DNA of 64,000 nucleotides from Staphylococcus shinii (GTDB lineage Bacteria > Bacillota > Bacilli > Staphylococcales > Staphylococcaceae), in NCBI RefSeq assembly GCF_017583065.1, contig NZ_JAGEVL010000001.1, positions 434,001-498,000 on the forward strand. The letters run 5' to 3'. Position numbers and translations under genes: made by a program. Shown here piece by piece: positions 32,689-42,633 of this stretch. The notes below the pieces were generated by a model. That model worked only from the letters and a program-made list of their open reading frames with translations, did no database searches and was not told the DNA's origin. Position 1 is the stretch's first letter, and every line of letters starts with the position of its first letter.

Positions 32689-33467
32689 TTCTTCACCTTA
32701 TTTAATTTTAATCCTGGTAAAAACTGGCTCAAATCATCACATTTCATTAACGATTCACCAATCAATAAACCATCAATACCAGAATCTACTATATTAGCTA
32801 CATCTTGTTCATCACGAATGCCACTTTCTGAAATATAATAATAACCATCTTTTTTATTTTCTAAAATTTCATTAGTATGCAAAACATCTGTGACAAACCT
32901 TTTTAAGTCTCGGTTATTTACGCCAATAATCTGTGGATTCAATTGATAAGCACGTGATAACTCTTCTTTATCATGCACCTCAACAAGTACTTCTAAGTTT
33001 AATGACGTTGCATATTGATATAACTCTTTTAATTGCTGATCGGTTAAGACATTGACAATCAATAGAATAATTGAAGCGCCTGCTTTTTTAGCTACATCTA
33101 TTTGTACTTTATCTACGACAAAGTCTTTGCATAATACTGGTAAGTCAGTTTGCGTAGTCAAGGATTGTAAACGTTCATAGCTACCACCAAAATACTGCTC
33201 ATCAGTTAATATTGATACTGCGTTTGCTCCGTTTACTTCATAATCTTTAACTTGCTGCACTAAATCTCTACCAGGTAATTCATTTAATGTTGGGCTTTTA
33301 GATTTAATTTCTGCAATAACTGCTAAACGATTCGATTCATCTATTTGTGCTTTAAATGTAGTTTTATGTGAAATATCTACATCATCAAGTGTTTTTAATT
33401 TTTCTTCATAATAGCCCTGTTTGAGCAAATCCTTTTTATATAATACGATTTCATCCAATATAGTCAT
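32685..33467 (-). CDS. trpC: Indole-3-glycerol phosphate synthase
   Basis: A 260-residue TIM barrel closing the indole ring. [11 protein letters not shown] holds the catalytic Glu and Lys, CKDFVVD the second Lys, and GVNNRDL and SESGI are conserved. It overlaps the end of trpD by 17 bases. Confidence 0.95.
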   Translation of the reverse strand: MTILDEIVLYKKDLLKQGYYEEKLKTLDDVDISHKTTFKAQIDESNRLAVIAEIKSKSPTLNELPGRDLVQQVKDYEVNGANAVSILTDEQYFGGSYERLQSLTTQTDLPVLCKDFVVDKVQIDVAKKAGASIILLIVNVLTDQQLKELYQYATSLNLEVLVEVHDKEELSRAYQLNPQIIGVNNRDLKRFVTDVLHTNEILENKKDGYYYISESGIRDEQDVANIVDSGIDGLLIGESLMKCDDLSQFLPGLKLNKVKK

Positions 33468-34467
33468 ACGTTTTTCCTCCCATTTTGTTATATTGTGCTA
33501 ATGCTTCACCTTTATCAATCAATTTCTGTGCTTTACTTACACCTTCTTGAATTGTAGTCACTTGCTCAGATACATATAATGCAATACCAGCATTCAATAC
33601 AACGACATCTCTTTTGGCACTACGATCTGTTCCATTTAAAATATTTTTAGTGATTTCTAAATTTTCAGCTGGTGTACCACCGATTAGATCTTCATTTGGC
33701 GCATAATCTAACCCAACATCGTTAGCATTTAAAGTGTATGTTTTAACACTCTCATTTGCGTTCACTTCATATATAATATTGTCTCCAGACAAGGTAGCTT
33801 CATCCATACCGTTCGCCCCATACACTACAATTGCTTTTTTGCGTCCTAAATCTGCTAACGTTTGAGCAATCTTGTCTAGTTTTGAAGTTTCATAGACACC
33901 CATAACTTGATAATCTAATTTAAAAGGATTTATCATCGGTCCTGTTATATTAAAAATTGTTGGATTGCTCATATGTTTTCTTATAGGTTGTATTTGCTTC
34001 ATAATTGGATACGTTTCTGTCGCGCTCAAAAACGCTAAACCTGTATCGTCCAATTGGCTAGGTGTCTGTCCTACAGAAGTCGTTTGAATTTGCATAGCAT
34101 TTAGTAAATCTGTACTACCTGATGATGATGTAACACTTTTATTACCATGTTTAATAACTGGAACATTGGCACTCGCAATTATAAAAGAGACAGTAGTTGA
34201 AATATTGAAGCTATTAGATTTATCTCCACCAGTACCGCACACACACATACTATTTGGATAGTAAGGCTGTTGATCATACATAGAATGAATCAAACTTTTA
34301 ACAATGTATGTTAACTCTTCCTGTGTGATATTCTTTTCTGAAAATGAAGCTAAGTATTCTATTTTCACTTCATCTTTCACATCTTCAGAAAGAAGTAACT
34401 CGATAAACGCATTCATTTGTTGTTGATTTAATGGTTTATATTGTTTGAGTAATGCTTGTAATTCCAT
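33451..34467 (-). CDS. trpD: Anthranilate phosphoribosyltransferase
   Basis: A 338-residue transferase adding phosphoribosyl to anthranilate. The PRPP motif is [15 protein letters not shown], and [17 protein letters not shown] is the second signature. ATG 34467 is preferred over a TTG at 34476, as AGGAGG lies nine bases before the ATG. It overlaps the end of trpG by about 30 bases, so it is read through coupling. Confidence 0.95.
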   Translation of the reverse strand: MELQALLKQYKPLNQQQMNAFIELLLSEDVKDEVKIEYLASFSEKNITQEELTYIVKSLIHSMYDQQPYYPNSMCVCGTGGDKSNSFNISTTVSFIIASANVPVIKHGNKSVTSSSGSTDLLNAMQIQTTSVGQTPSQLDDTGLAFLSATETYPIMKQIQPIRKHMSNPTIFNITGPMINPFKLDYQVMGVYETSKLDKIAQTLADLGRKKAIVVYGANGMDEATLSGDNIIYEVNANESVKTYTLNANDVGLDYAPNEDLIGGTPAENLEITKNILNGTDRSAKRDVVVLNAGIALYVSEQVTTIQEGVSKAQKLIDKGEALAQYNKMGGKTYDYIG

Positions 34468-35032
34468 GCTTTCCAACCTCCTCTACTATATTTAAAAAGT
34501 TTTTAATAATTTGTTCTCCAAATTCAGTTGCGAATGATTCAGGGTGATATTGAATACCATAATGTAATAACTGCATATGTTCGAATGATTGAATACAATC
34601 TTTCGTTTTTGCTGTAATCGATAAAGATTCAGGCATCGTCTGTGGGTTGCTAATAAGTGAATGATATCTCATTATTTCAGAATATTCTGGAATATCAGTA
34701 TATAACTTTGTTTCTTTTATAATTTGCATTTGATCTTTTTTACCATGCATAATATTTTCACTTTGAATTACATCACCCTGATGATAACAAGTTAACGCTT
34801 GTGCACCTAAGCACACACCTAATATAGGTTTGTTTTCATAGTGCTTAATAATATTTATTAGATTATCCGTATCTAATGGATGACCCGGCCCAGGCGATAT
34901 CACTATACCATCAACATTCAAATTATAAATACTTGGATCATCTGGATACTTAATAATCACTTCTTTATGCTGGGCTATCATATCCACTAAGTTATAAGTA
35001 AAAGAATCATAGTTATCGACAATTAATATCAT
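34436..35032 (-). CDS. trpG: Anthranilate synthase, glutamine amidotransferase subunit
   Basis: A 198-residue class I amidotransferase feeding ammonia to TrpE. The oxyanion motif is ISPGPGHP, the nucleophile is in GVCLGAQAL, and the His-Glu pair is in YHPESFATE. Here the usual GVCLGHQ is GVCLGAQ. The four-base overlap with trpE indicates coupling for a 1:1 complex. Confidence 0.94.
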   Translation of the reverse strand: MILIVDNYDSFTYNLVDMIAQHKEVIIKYPDDPSIYNLNVDGIVISPGPGHPLDTDNLINIIKHYENKPILGVCLGAQALTCYHQGDVIQSENIMHGKKDQMQIIKETKLYTDIPEYSEIMRYHSLISNPQTMPESLSITAKTKDCIQSFEHMQLLHYGIQYHPESFATEFGEQIIKNFLNIVEEVGKHGITSITQTI

Positions 35033-36435
35033 GGTGATACCTCCAATAAACTTTTTGCTTTCAGTTTCGTTTCTTCCAGCTCTTTTTCAGGTACAGAGTC
35101 ATATACTACACCACAGCCTGCTTGAACATTCACATGTGTTTCATCAATCATCATTGTTCTTATTGCTAATGCAAAATCTAAATCATGATTACAATTAATA
35201 TAGCCAATACCACCACTATAAACGCCACGCTTATATGGTTGTGATTCATAGATGCGTTGGATTGCTCTGAGTTTTGGTGCTCCCGACACTGTGCCTGTAG
35301 GTAATAAACTTGCAATTACAGTCATTGGTGAATAATTATTTTTTAATTTACCAGTTACTTCACTCACAATGTGCATTACATGTTCATAGCGTTCGATTGT
35401 CATTAGTTTTTGAATTTTTGATGTGCCTGTCTGACTTACTCTATGAATGTCATTTCTTCCTAAATCAACTAGCATGCTATGCTCACTTAATTCTTTATCA
35501 TCATTTTTTAACTGCGCTTCATTTAATTGATCTTCATCTTCGGTAGCGCCTCTTTTAATTGTTCCAGCAATTGGATTAGTGATTACAGTTTCACCATGTA
35601 CCTTTACAAAACTCTCAGGCGAACTTCCGACAATGATAGGTTGATCCATATTCATATAATACATATACGGACTTGGATTTTGCCGTTTTAAATTTTGATA
35701 TAGCTGATACGATAATGGTTGTAGTTGTTGACCAAAAAAGTGTTCATAGCTATAAATAATTGATGGTACAACTTGGAACATGTCGCCTTGTTGAATAAGT
35801 GTTTTCATATGTTCAACCGTTTCAATAAATTGCGTTGGTTGCATATTGGATTTTATGTCCTTATCTATTGAAAGATGTTCAATTTGTGTTGTATAAATTT
35901 TAATTTGTTGCAACTCTGCCACACGACGTTGCACACGTTCTTGTAATTGTGAGTCATTATCATTAGAAAATAAGTTTGTCGCTATAACATATAAATGTTC
36001 TTTATAATGATCAAAAATATAAACATCCTCTACCATATGAAATTTCGTATCGTGTTGTGGGTGGTCTGCTAATTCAATTTGCTTTAATACCGGAAATTCA
36101 TGTCTTACTAAATCAAAACTACATGATCCAACAAATCCGGAGATAAATGGTAACTGTGCCAATATTTCGTTATCTATCGCCGTTTTGTATTGATCAATAA
36201 GTTCCTTCATCTTGTCATATGGTTGGTTACGTTCTATGTTTATTCCATTCGGTGTGTCTACAGTCATTGCATCATTGTCCAAAGTAATAGATCCATACGT
36301 GTCGAAAATGACAATAGAATAACGCCCTTTTAATTGAGATTGATCTGAACTTTCTAGAATTATTTTATTATTTCTTAATCTTGCTAGAGCTTCCGGGGTA
36401 ACTTCAGCATTTAATTTTTGATATTGTACTTTCAT
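35029..36435 (-). CDS. trpE: Anthranilate synthase component I
   Basis: A 468-residue chorismate-using enzyme, the first committed step to tryptophan. The C-terminal catalytic domain contains NPIAGTIKRGA, MLVDLGRNDI and GAPKLRAIQRI. The N-terminal region holds the tryptophan feedback site in this family, where the LLESS motif appears here as ILESSDQS. AAGGAGGAAAGT precedes the ATG. It is first of seven genes and lies directly behind two T-box leaders. Confidence 0.95.
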   Translation of the reverse strand: MKVQYQKLNAEVTPEALARLRNNKIILESSDQSQLKGRYSIVIFDTYGSITLDNDAMTVDTPNGINIERNQPYDKMKELIDQYKTAIDNEILAQLPFISGFVGSCSFDLVRHEFPVLKQIELADHPQHDTKFHMVEDVYIFDHYKEHLYVIATNLFSNDNDSQLQERVQRRVAELQQIKIYTTQIEHLSIDKDIKSNMQPTQFIETVEHMKTLIQQGDMFQVVPSIIYSYEHFFGQQLQPLSYQLYQNLKRQNPSPYMYYMNMDQPIIVGSSPESFVKVHGETVITNPIAGTIKRGATEDEDQLNEAQLKNDDKELSEHSMLVDLGRNDIHRVSQTGTSKIQKLMTIERYEHVMHIVSEVTGKLKNNYSPMTVIASLLPTGTVSGAPKLRAIQRIYESQPYKRGVYSGGIGYINCNHDLDFALAIRTMMIDETHVNVQAGCGVVYDSVPEKELEETKLKAKSLLEVSP

Positions 36436-36452
36436 ATTACTTTCCTCCTTAT

Positions 36453-36690
36453 AAAAAAATCAGCATCCTTAAACAATGTTCAAGGACGCTGACGCGCGGT
36501 ACCACCTAAAATTAGTAGATAATCTAGTTTCTTAAAAACCATCTACTCTCTCTTTGTTATATTCATTTGTAATCCAACAAAACCCAATTTCAGTATATGT
36601 AGGTGTTAGTTCGCATCAACCACTAACTTTCTGTAACTACCTAATCATCACTTACTTCATTTTGTCTTCCAATTTAGTTCAATTTTAGTA
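36453..36690 (-). promoter_or_regulatory. T-box leader, trpE-proximal
   Basis: The minus strand carries GGTGGTACCGCG (36495-36506), the T-box antiterminator sequence that base-pairs with uncharged tRNA. The competing terminator is TCAGCGTCCTT with AAGGATGCTGA (36460-36492) plus seven T. Upstream, GAAATTGGGTT places a likely UGG tryptophan specifier at 36584-36586. Uncharged tRNA-Trp should allow read-through into trpE. Confidence 0.9.
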
Positions 36691-36915
36691 TAAAAAAACA
36701 CCACGGTAACGCATACTGTAAGGACGCGTTACCGTGGTGCCACCTTAGTTAACAAATTCATTGTTCACTTTAATTGCTATTTAATTTTCATTTAAAAGCC
36801 CAATTCACAATATATGCAGTGCTAATTTCCATCAACCATTAGCTTTCTTATTGCTACATCACATATTTGCTACTTTATCTTTCAAATGGCAACTTTTGTT
36901 GCGATAAGTAATTAA
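36691..36915 (-). promoter_or_regulatory. T-box leader, distal copy in tandem
   Basis: A second complete T-box element upstream of the first. GGTGGCACCACG lies at 36733-36744. The terminator is a perfect 14-bp stem, CACCACGGTAACGC with GCGTTACCGTGGTG (36699-36739), with seven T. A UGG specifier candidate sits at 36800-36802 in GTGAATTGGGC. Both copies share GGTTGATG and TTAGCAC/TAACAC segments, which suggests duplication. Confidence 0.88.
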
Positions 36916-36920
36916 GTAAA

Positions 36921-36949
36921 ATCCTACTAGTATAAATCGAATTTGTCAA
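36921..36949 (-). promoter_or_regulatory. Promoter of the trp operon
   Basis: On the minus strand TTGACA (36944-36949), 17 bases, then TAGGAT (36921-36926). It lies just before the distal T box, so one transcript should pass both T boxes. Confidence 0.65.
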
Positions 36950-37027
36950 CATTTAAATTTAATTTGTGAATTTTACTGTCGTTTTCCACGGTATATCAGT
37001 TGCTGAAAAACTTTGTATTTACACTTT

Positions 37028-37240
37028 TTATCGTAATCTATCTTCGTTATTTTGATATTTTTCATAATTATCTTTCGGTGCTACTTTTTTAATAATATTT
37101 GCACCTATTGCAAATAAAAACAAGAATATAATTGGATGATATGGTATCTTATGATTTGCAAATGTTACATAAGCAGCATATAGCGATACTAAAAGCCAAA
37201 ATATAGTAAATAATACAGCTCTCAAACTCGGTTTTTTCAT
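37028..37240 (-). CDS. Small two-helix membrane protein
   Basis: A 70-residue protein with two hydrophobic helices (about residues 8-28 and 36-52) and a charged tail (PKDNYEKYQNNEDRLR). GGGAG lies about 12 bases before the ATG. I recognise no family. It opens the variable stretch between trpE and the M42 peptidase gene. Confidence 0.65.
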   Translation of the reverse strand: MKKPSLRAVLFTIFWLLVSLYAAYVTFANHKIPYHPIIFLFLFAIGANIIKKVAPKDNYEKYQNNEDRLR

Positions 37241-37473
37241 AGTTTATAATCTCCCAAATTTTATTTGCTTTTTTAAAACAAAATTTCAATTATATTTTGT
37301 TTTAGTTAGTCACTCTCTATTTTAAAACTATCACAGCAAGATGCAATAGCTAAAGTGAAAATTGTGGTTAGATGGTGTGAAAGACAAATTTAAAATTAGC
37401 AAGCTAGAATGTGTTTTCACTTACTTTCTCTTTGTATTAAACAATAATTGGCATCATTTCTTTCATTGTATCT

Positions 37474-37944
37474 TTAAATAAATTTCCTCATAGATACAAT
37501 ATGTAATGACTCATTATTCGGCTTATCAATAGTATAATCATCGTATATAAAGTAACCGCTATCTTTATAAATTTTAATATTCTTTTTAATATTCATACGA
37601 ACTTTACATATAATTTCTGATACATCATTACTTTTAGCATATGTTTCTAGTGACTTTAATAGGTTCTTTCCTACGCCTTGTCCTTGACATATAGGATCTA
37701 CAGATAGGCGATAAAAATTCATTTGATAATTATCTATTTTAAATCTAGCCATTGCCACTGGTTCATCTGACTCATATGCGATTAAAGCTTTTTCTCCTTC
37801 TTGCGATAAGGCTTTAGTAATACCGTTTTCTGTTTCCTCTAAAGCGCTAGATGGGATTATATCATTTTTGTATTCTGAAAACGCTCTAATCATCAACTTG
37901 TGAATTATAGGTGCATCAGAAATTATTGCTTGCTTAAAATGCAT
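37474..37944 (-). CDS. GNAT family N-acetyltransferase
   Basis: A 156-residue GNAT protein. The acetyl-CoA motif A is VDPICQGQGVGKNLLKSL near residues 89-106, with the typical Q/RxxGxG/A pattern (QGQGVG). Early motifs around PVAMARFKI also fit. The substrate cannot be inferred. GAGAGGATG precedes the start. It lies next to the truncated lysE copy in the accessory region. Confidence 0.85.
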   Translation of the reverse strand: MHFKQAIISDAPIIHKLMIRAFSEYKNDIIPSSALEETENGITKALSQEGEKALIAYESDEPVAMARFKIDNYQMNFYRLSVDPICQGQGVGKNLLKSLETYAKSNDVSEIICKVRMNIKKNIKIYKDSGYFIYDDYTIDKPNNESLHIVSMRKFI

Positions 37945-38019
37945 CTTTATTCATCCTCTCTTTGCTTAGAAACTGTTATAAACAATTGGATTCATATTCT
38001 TAATTAAAAAAACTACAAA

Positions 38020-38290
38020 TTAAAGCATATGCTTTATCTCTCCAATAAATAAAAGAGCGAAGTATAGGCTAAAACCAATAAGTAAAAAACCTGCAACTAT
38101 AGATATCCATTTAGTAAATGTATGATTCACAAATTTTCGCGTATAGCTAATTATTCCCATTAATATAATGTCATGAATCAATATTCCAAATAATATACCG
38201 GAAGCTACCAATAGAAATTGATATCCACTCACATTATTAATTGCTGTGGTAAGGGCAGTGCCAAATACTCCAATCCAAAACACTATATTT
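38020..38290 (-). pseudogene. Truncated LysE family exporter
   Basis: Only the last 87 or so codons of a LysE-type amino-acid exporter remain, from MFWIGVFGTALTTAI to the C terminus. They match the C-terminal part of the intact lysE-like gene at 41986-42624. Homology stops abruptly at 38290. The first 60 coding-strand bases next to the break are identical to the intact copy, while the rest is only about 80-85 percent identical by eye. It lacks the N-terminal helices and cannot form a full transporter. Confidence 0.85.
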
Positions 38291-38828
38291 TATTTAAAAT
38301 AATTCAATAACTACAACGTTTGCAAGTTAAACAATTTGATGTATTTTATGATAGTTTCATTACAACATTTATTTTCATTAAACAATGAATTGTATATATC
38401 CGAAAAAATTGCAAACTTTTTTGTCTAACTCCTTTTATTATTTACAATATAATCAAACAACAAACTTTATAATATTTAAATTATTCAATCCTTTTTTAAA
38501 TAATCTAACTCTAGTGAAATATTATTCCACTAATTTCATCTATTTAATTTGTATTGGGCAATTTTTTTAAAAACATTATTTTTCAAGCACAACAAACAAA
38601 ATAATTTTATCAATTGTGCAAATTTTATATTAAATACTTATATTGTTTGCTAATATGAATACATACTTTATTTTATTCTTACTGGGAAGCTGAATTTTAT
38701 TAAATTCATTAGAATAAATATAGAACATGAATGTTTTGATAATTCATCTCAAAATATAAAGGAGGTTAATATAGAAGAAATATTTCTATAAAGTAAATGT
38801 AATGATGGTTAATTAGAAATTCTACAAG
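38291..38828. other. AT-rich spacer beside the truncated lysE
   Basis: About 540 bases, extremely AT-rich, with no supported gene. A short plus-strand frame around 38385-38570 lacks a ribosome site. A strong AAAGGAGGT at 38758-38766 is followed by no usable start codon. Confidence 0.5.
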
Positions 38829-38849
38829 GCAATACTTAGAAAGTATTGC
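38829..38849 (+). promoter_or_regulatory. Hairpin in the leader of the glycosyltransferase gene
   Basis: GCAATACTT and AAGTATTGC form a perfect 9-bp stem with loop AGA, about 120 bases before the gene. There is no T run. It may be a leader structure or a relic. Confidence 0.35.
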
Positions 38850-38970
38850 TCACTATTATTAAAGGGAAATTAAAGCCTCAAATCGAAGTATTATGTTAAA
38901 TTTTACATTGTTCATAATATAAAATTGTTGTGATTAAACGGGGCTCTTATTATTTAAGGAGTTTAAAATA

Positions 38971-40473
38971 ATGATATACACAGTTACTAGTACACTTCCT
39001 CCAGTACACGGCGGAAGAACAAAATCTTTATTGGGAAGAACAAAATTTTTAGATAAAGAATTAGGTGTTCCTTCTACAATTTTAACTACCAATTACAATC
39101 CTAATTATAATGATGTATATGAATCATTTTTAAAAGAAGAGAAAGTCACTAAAAACATAAAATATGAAAACATATACGACTGGTTAGCAAATTATAAGTT
39201 ACTAACATCACCTCGAAGCAAAATACTAAAGAAAACCAAATATATAGAAACACCACTTGAAATGCACGATTTAAAATATAAGTTTGGGAAAACTAATAAT
39301 ATTGTACGTTACTACGATAGTGACGATTCATATGTTTTATATAGAAGATATTTTAAAGACAGTAATATATTAGAGTTTGAAGACTTTATGTCTCCTATTA
39401 GTAAGAAAAGAATTCAGCGTTGGCAATATAACAATTATGGAGTATTACATAAAAAAATCTACTACTCTCCTAATAGTTATAAAAAAATTGCCGAAGAATT
39501 TTTTGATGCAAATGAAATGATTTATTGTAAGAAATTCTTTGAAGATAATGATGCTAACAATATAATTCAAATACAAACATATAAAGATTATTGGCCACAC
39601 AAAACATTTAAAACTGAAAAACAATTATTCCAGTATTATTTTGATAACAAATTCAGTGAAAATGATACAGTGTTTTGTGATGCTAGATTACTTGATAAAC
39701 CATTACTCAACAAAAAAATCAACACTAAGAATATACTTGTTTTCCACAGTAGTCACATGAATGCTGATAAGGTTGAACAATCCTATAAATTTGCACTAGA
39801 AAACCATCATAAAGTATCTAAATATTTACTTTTAACTAATAAACAAAAAAATGATATACAAAACGTTAGCAATATTAGCTCAGATAAAATTTCTGTAATA
39901 CCCCACTTTATAAACTCTAATCCATATTCTAATAATGTAGTGAAAGAAGATAGGTTTGTGTTTATAGGAAGAATTGCTGAAGAGAAACAAATTGATCATA
40001 TACTAAAAGCATATTCTAAGTTTTTAGAAAGTGGTTACAATACTTCATTGGATATTTATGGACGAGGAGAATTTGGTCAAGTTTCAGTAATTGAGAATTT
40101 GATATTCGATCTTGGCATCCAAAACAAGGTGCATATTCATGGTTTTACAAATGATCCTACATCTAAATTTCAAAAATCTAAAGCTTCACTGTTAACTAGC
40201 TCCTTTGAAGGATTCGGCCTGTCTGTAATGGAAAGTATAAATGTGGGGTGCCCTGTCATTTCATACGATGTAAAGTACGGACCCTCTGAAATAATTGATC
40301 ATGGTAAAAATGGCTACCTTGTAGAAAAAAACAATATAGAACAATTAACTAAATATATGATAGATATTATTGAAAATCCATTAACCAATGTTAAAACGAA
40401 ACCTGAATTAACTTTTGATAGCGCCAAAAATAATTATAAACAATTGTTTAATTCAATAGGCTATAACTTTTAA
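38971..40473 (+). CDS. GT4 glycosyltransferase resembling TarM (wall teichoic acid GlcNAc transferase)
   Basis: A 500-residue cytoplasmic glycosyltransferase. The N-terminal domain starts with GGRTKSLLGRTKFL, as in the Glyco_trans_A_1/DUF1975 proteins TarM and GtfA. The C-terminal GT4 domain has GRIAEEKQIDHIL (from residue 333), the E-x7-E motif in EGFGLSVMES (residue 413 on), DVKYGPSEII and GKNGYLVE. The last motifs match S. aureus TarM, which adds alpha-GlcNAc to ribitol-phosphate teichoic acid (known). AAGGAG lies about 10 bases before ATG. No gtfB partner is adjacent, which favours TarM over GtfA. It is flanked by a truncated lysE and an IS relic, suggesting acquisition. The acceptor is inferred. 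Confidence 0.78.
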   Translation: MIYTVTSTLPPVHGGRTKSLLGRTKFLDKELGVPSTILTTNYNPNYNDVYESFLKEEKVTKNIKYENIYDWLANYKLLTSPRSKILKKTKYIETPLEMHDLKYKFGKTNNIVRYYDSDDSYVLYRRYFKDSNILEFEDFMSPISKKRIQRWQYNNYGVLHKKIYYSPNSYKKIAEEFFDANEMIYCKKFFEDNDANNIIQIQTYKDYWPHKTFKTEKQLFQYYFDNKFSENDTVFCDARLLDKPLLNKKINTKNILVFHSSHMNADKVEQSYKFALENHHKVSKYLLLTNKQKNDIQNVSNISSDKISVIPHFINSNPYSNNVVKEDRFVFIGRIAEEKQIDHILKAYSKFLESGYNTSLDIYGRGEFGQVSVIENLIFDLGIQNKVHIHGFTNDPTSKFQKSKASLLTSSFEGFGLSVMESINVGCPVISYDVKYGPSEIIDHGKNGYLVEKNNIEQLTKYMIDIIENPLTNVKTKPELTFDSAKNNYKQLFNSIGYNF

Positions 40474-40693
40474 ATTTATAGTAAGATTGTACTTATATAA
40501 TGATCCTTAGAAAAATTGAGGTTGATACTAAGTAAGTTTAAGATATCTTTAATAAGAAACTCATATTTTAACAAATCATTTCTACTTAATATAAACCATT
40601 ATTTCTAAATTTTACCCTTAAGATATAATTAAAGACCACCACCTATATGGCGCTGAACCCTTAGAATGGGAATTTAATAAAAACACAATGGTT

Positions 40694-41194
40694 CTAGGCT
40701 GCTAATTCCCTATATTTTATAGGGGATAAGTATCCTAGTTTTTGTTGAATTCGATTATTATTATAGTTTTTAATGTAATTTTCGACAATATCTATTACAA
40801 TTTGGTTAGAGCTATTGAGCTCATTGTTTATGTAGAAAGTTTCACACTTTAGCGAGGAATGGAAATTTTCTATCGGGGCGTTATCAGCTGGTGTTCCCTT
40901 TCGGGACATACTTCTGATAATGCCTTTTTCTTTGCATAATTGATAGTAAGAATAGGATGTGTAAACACTGTCTTGGTCACTATGTAGTATGCAATTCTCA
41001 GGCATATCTATTTGATTCAATGTATCATTTACTAAGCTTTGACCCTGTTTGTTATCTATTTTATACGCCACAATTTCTCCGTTATAAACATCCAAAATTA
41101 AAGATAAATACAACATAGAGTTGCCGAAAGGTAAATAAGTAATATCAGTTGTTAATACTTCCATTGGTTGGTTAGCTTTAAACTGTCTTTGCAA
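40694..41194 (-). pseudogene. IS3-family transposase, catalytic (rve) part
   Basis: A 166-codon fragment holding the retroviral-integrase-like core. The DDE residues appear in TTDITYLPF, LHSDQDSVY and PIENFHSSLK. The N-terminal DNA-binding half is in another frame upstream (41264-41536). It continues to the C-terminal LGYLSPIKYRELAA end. An intact transposase would read through both parts. Confidence 0.85.
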
Positions 41195-41263
41195 TAAATT
41201 ATTTGTTTTATAATAAGGTTTACCAATTTTTTAGATTTTTTAGGTCTAACTCGGCAGTTCAGA

Positions 41264-41536
41264 TTATTTCTCCCTCATGATTCTCTGAACGCTTTTATGA
41301 TTAACTGGTACTGTAGACAATTGATTAATTAAAACTGTAATTTTTCGATAACCGTAGGTGAAATTATTTTCTTCACATATTTCAATAACCTTTTGAGTCA
41401 CTTTATCTTTTTCATTGTTCTTATATTTCCATCTATAGTATGTCGATTTAGGTATTTCTAAAACATCAAGTATCATTTTGATTGAATACTTATACTTTAA
41501 TTGATCAACTAATTCTACAATTACTTTTGGTACCAC
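41264..41536 (-). pseudogene. IS3-family transposase, N-terminal HTH part
   Basis: A 90-codon fragment with the HTH_21 region typical of orfB (IPKSTYYRWKYKN, TYGYRKITVLIN, NHKSVQRIMREK). Beyond MREK the frame hits stops. The expected sequence leading to KPYYKTNNLLQRQ continues in a shifted frame, so a small indel broke the gene. The orfA relic with MKVMSYSIETKYK begins at 41829 and breaks after about 25 codons. Confidence 0.82.
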
Positions 41537-41985
41537 TTCCTTTCCAATTCCTTGTACTTTTTTAATATCTAATTCAATATCTTTTTCTTATTATCTAACT
41601 TTAATTGTTCTACTTCTGATAATTCTTTCACTCCTTTGCCATAAGCATATTGCTTGCCTCTTTGTTGGTAAAATCTATAAGTTTCACCATTTCGATACCA
41701 TCGCCACCAAGTTTTACCTGTGTGTTGTTTTGATATTTAATGCTTCCATAATTTTTTTACAGTATATTCAGCTTCTTTCATTTCAATAGTTTTATATTTT
41801 GTTTCTATTGAATAAGACATTACTTTCATAGAAAAAACACCTACGTATGATTCATTTTAAATGAATTCAACGAAAGTGTTTTTATTTCATTCCCACTATT
41901 TGGGGTCAGTTCAATATAAGGCGTGGTCTTTTTGTCTAAGTTGTACCAATAAATTATCTGAATGAGAGATTCACCTATATTTGTA

Positions 41986-42624
41986 CTAAATTAAATGTTT
42001 CACTTCACCTATAAATAAATAACCGAAGTAAAGACCGAATGCTATAAGCAAAAATCCAGCTATAATTGATGTCCATTTAGTAAAAGTGTGATTAACAAAT
42101 TTACGTGTATAACTAATAATTCCCATTAATATAACATCGTGAATCAATATTCCGAACAAAATTCCTGAAGCTACTAATAAAAACTGATATCCACTTACAT
42201 TATTAATTGCTGTGGTAAGGGCAGTGCCAAATACTCCAATCCAAAACACTATATTTGATGGAGTAACAGCCATCATAATCCCTCTACCATATGATTTAAA
42301 TAATGATTTCTTTCTTAAATTTGTATTCGATATTTCTAATGGCTGTTTTGCTTCTTTTATGCTCTCTATTCCTATATATAATAAAAATAAAAAACCTATA
42401 AGCCACATTACTGTTTCTACTGCTGGGAGTATTAATATTTCTGAAAAACCAAAATAAATTATTAGTATCATAATCAAGTCTACTGTCATACCACCTATAC
42501 CAACAAACCAACCATGAAAAAAGCCGTTTTTCAATCCTTGCTTAGACATTTCAATCGTCATAGTTCCAGCTGGTAAGGATAAGGTTATTCCTAAAATCAT
42601 GTAAGATATAAAAAGTGATATCAT
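41986..42624 (-). CDS. LysE family amino-acid exporter
   Basis: A 212-residue membrane protein with about six hydrophobic helices and the LysE/RhtB N-terminal pattern (LSLPAGTMTIEMSKQGLKNGFFHGWFVGIGG). Family members export amino acids or related compounds. The substrate is unknown. ATG 42624 is preferred to a TTG nine bases upstream, because GGGG lies about 10 bases before the ATG. The IS relic is directly downstream, and a truncated copy of the gene lies at 38020-38290. Confidence 0.87.
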   Translation of the reverse strand: MISLFISYMILGITLSLPAGTMTIEMSKQGLKNGFFHGWFVGIGGMTVDLIMILIIYFGFSEILILPAVETVMWLIGFLFLLYIGIESIKEAKQPLEISNTNLRKKSLFKSYGRGIMMAVTPSNIVFWIGVFGTALTTAINNVSGYQFLLVASGILFGILIHDVILMGIISYTRKFVNHTFTKWTSIIAGFLLIAFGLYFGYLFIGEVKHLI

Positions 42625-42633
42625 ATTTGGCAA

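Larger units (their letters stand above)
40654..41908 (-). mobile_element. Degenerate IS3-family (IS150 group) insertion sequence
   Basis: Imperfect 33-base terminal inverted repeats lie at 40654-40686 and 41876-41908. Both begin TGA(A/C)CCC and end AATAAAAACAC on their respective strands. Between them are an orfA relic (41829 down to about 41570) with at least one frameshift, and an orfB split by a frameshift and stops near 41200-41264. The flanks outside these repeats are also inversely related (AAAGACCAC on both sides), so the true ends may lie near 40631 and 41931. The element cannot make transposase on its own. Confidence 0.85.

Noticed and set aside
38385..38570. A 61-codon plus-strand frame next to the truncated lysE
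   Set aside because: Extreme AT content gives low-complexity F/Y/N residues, with no ribosome site and no family resemblance.
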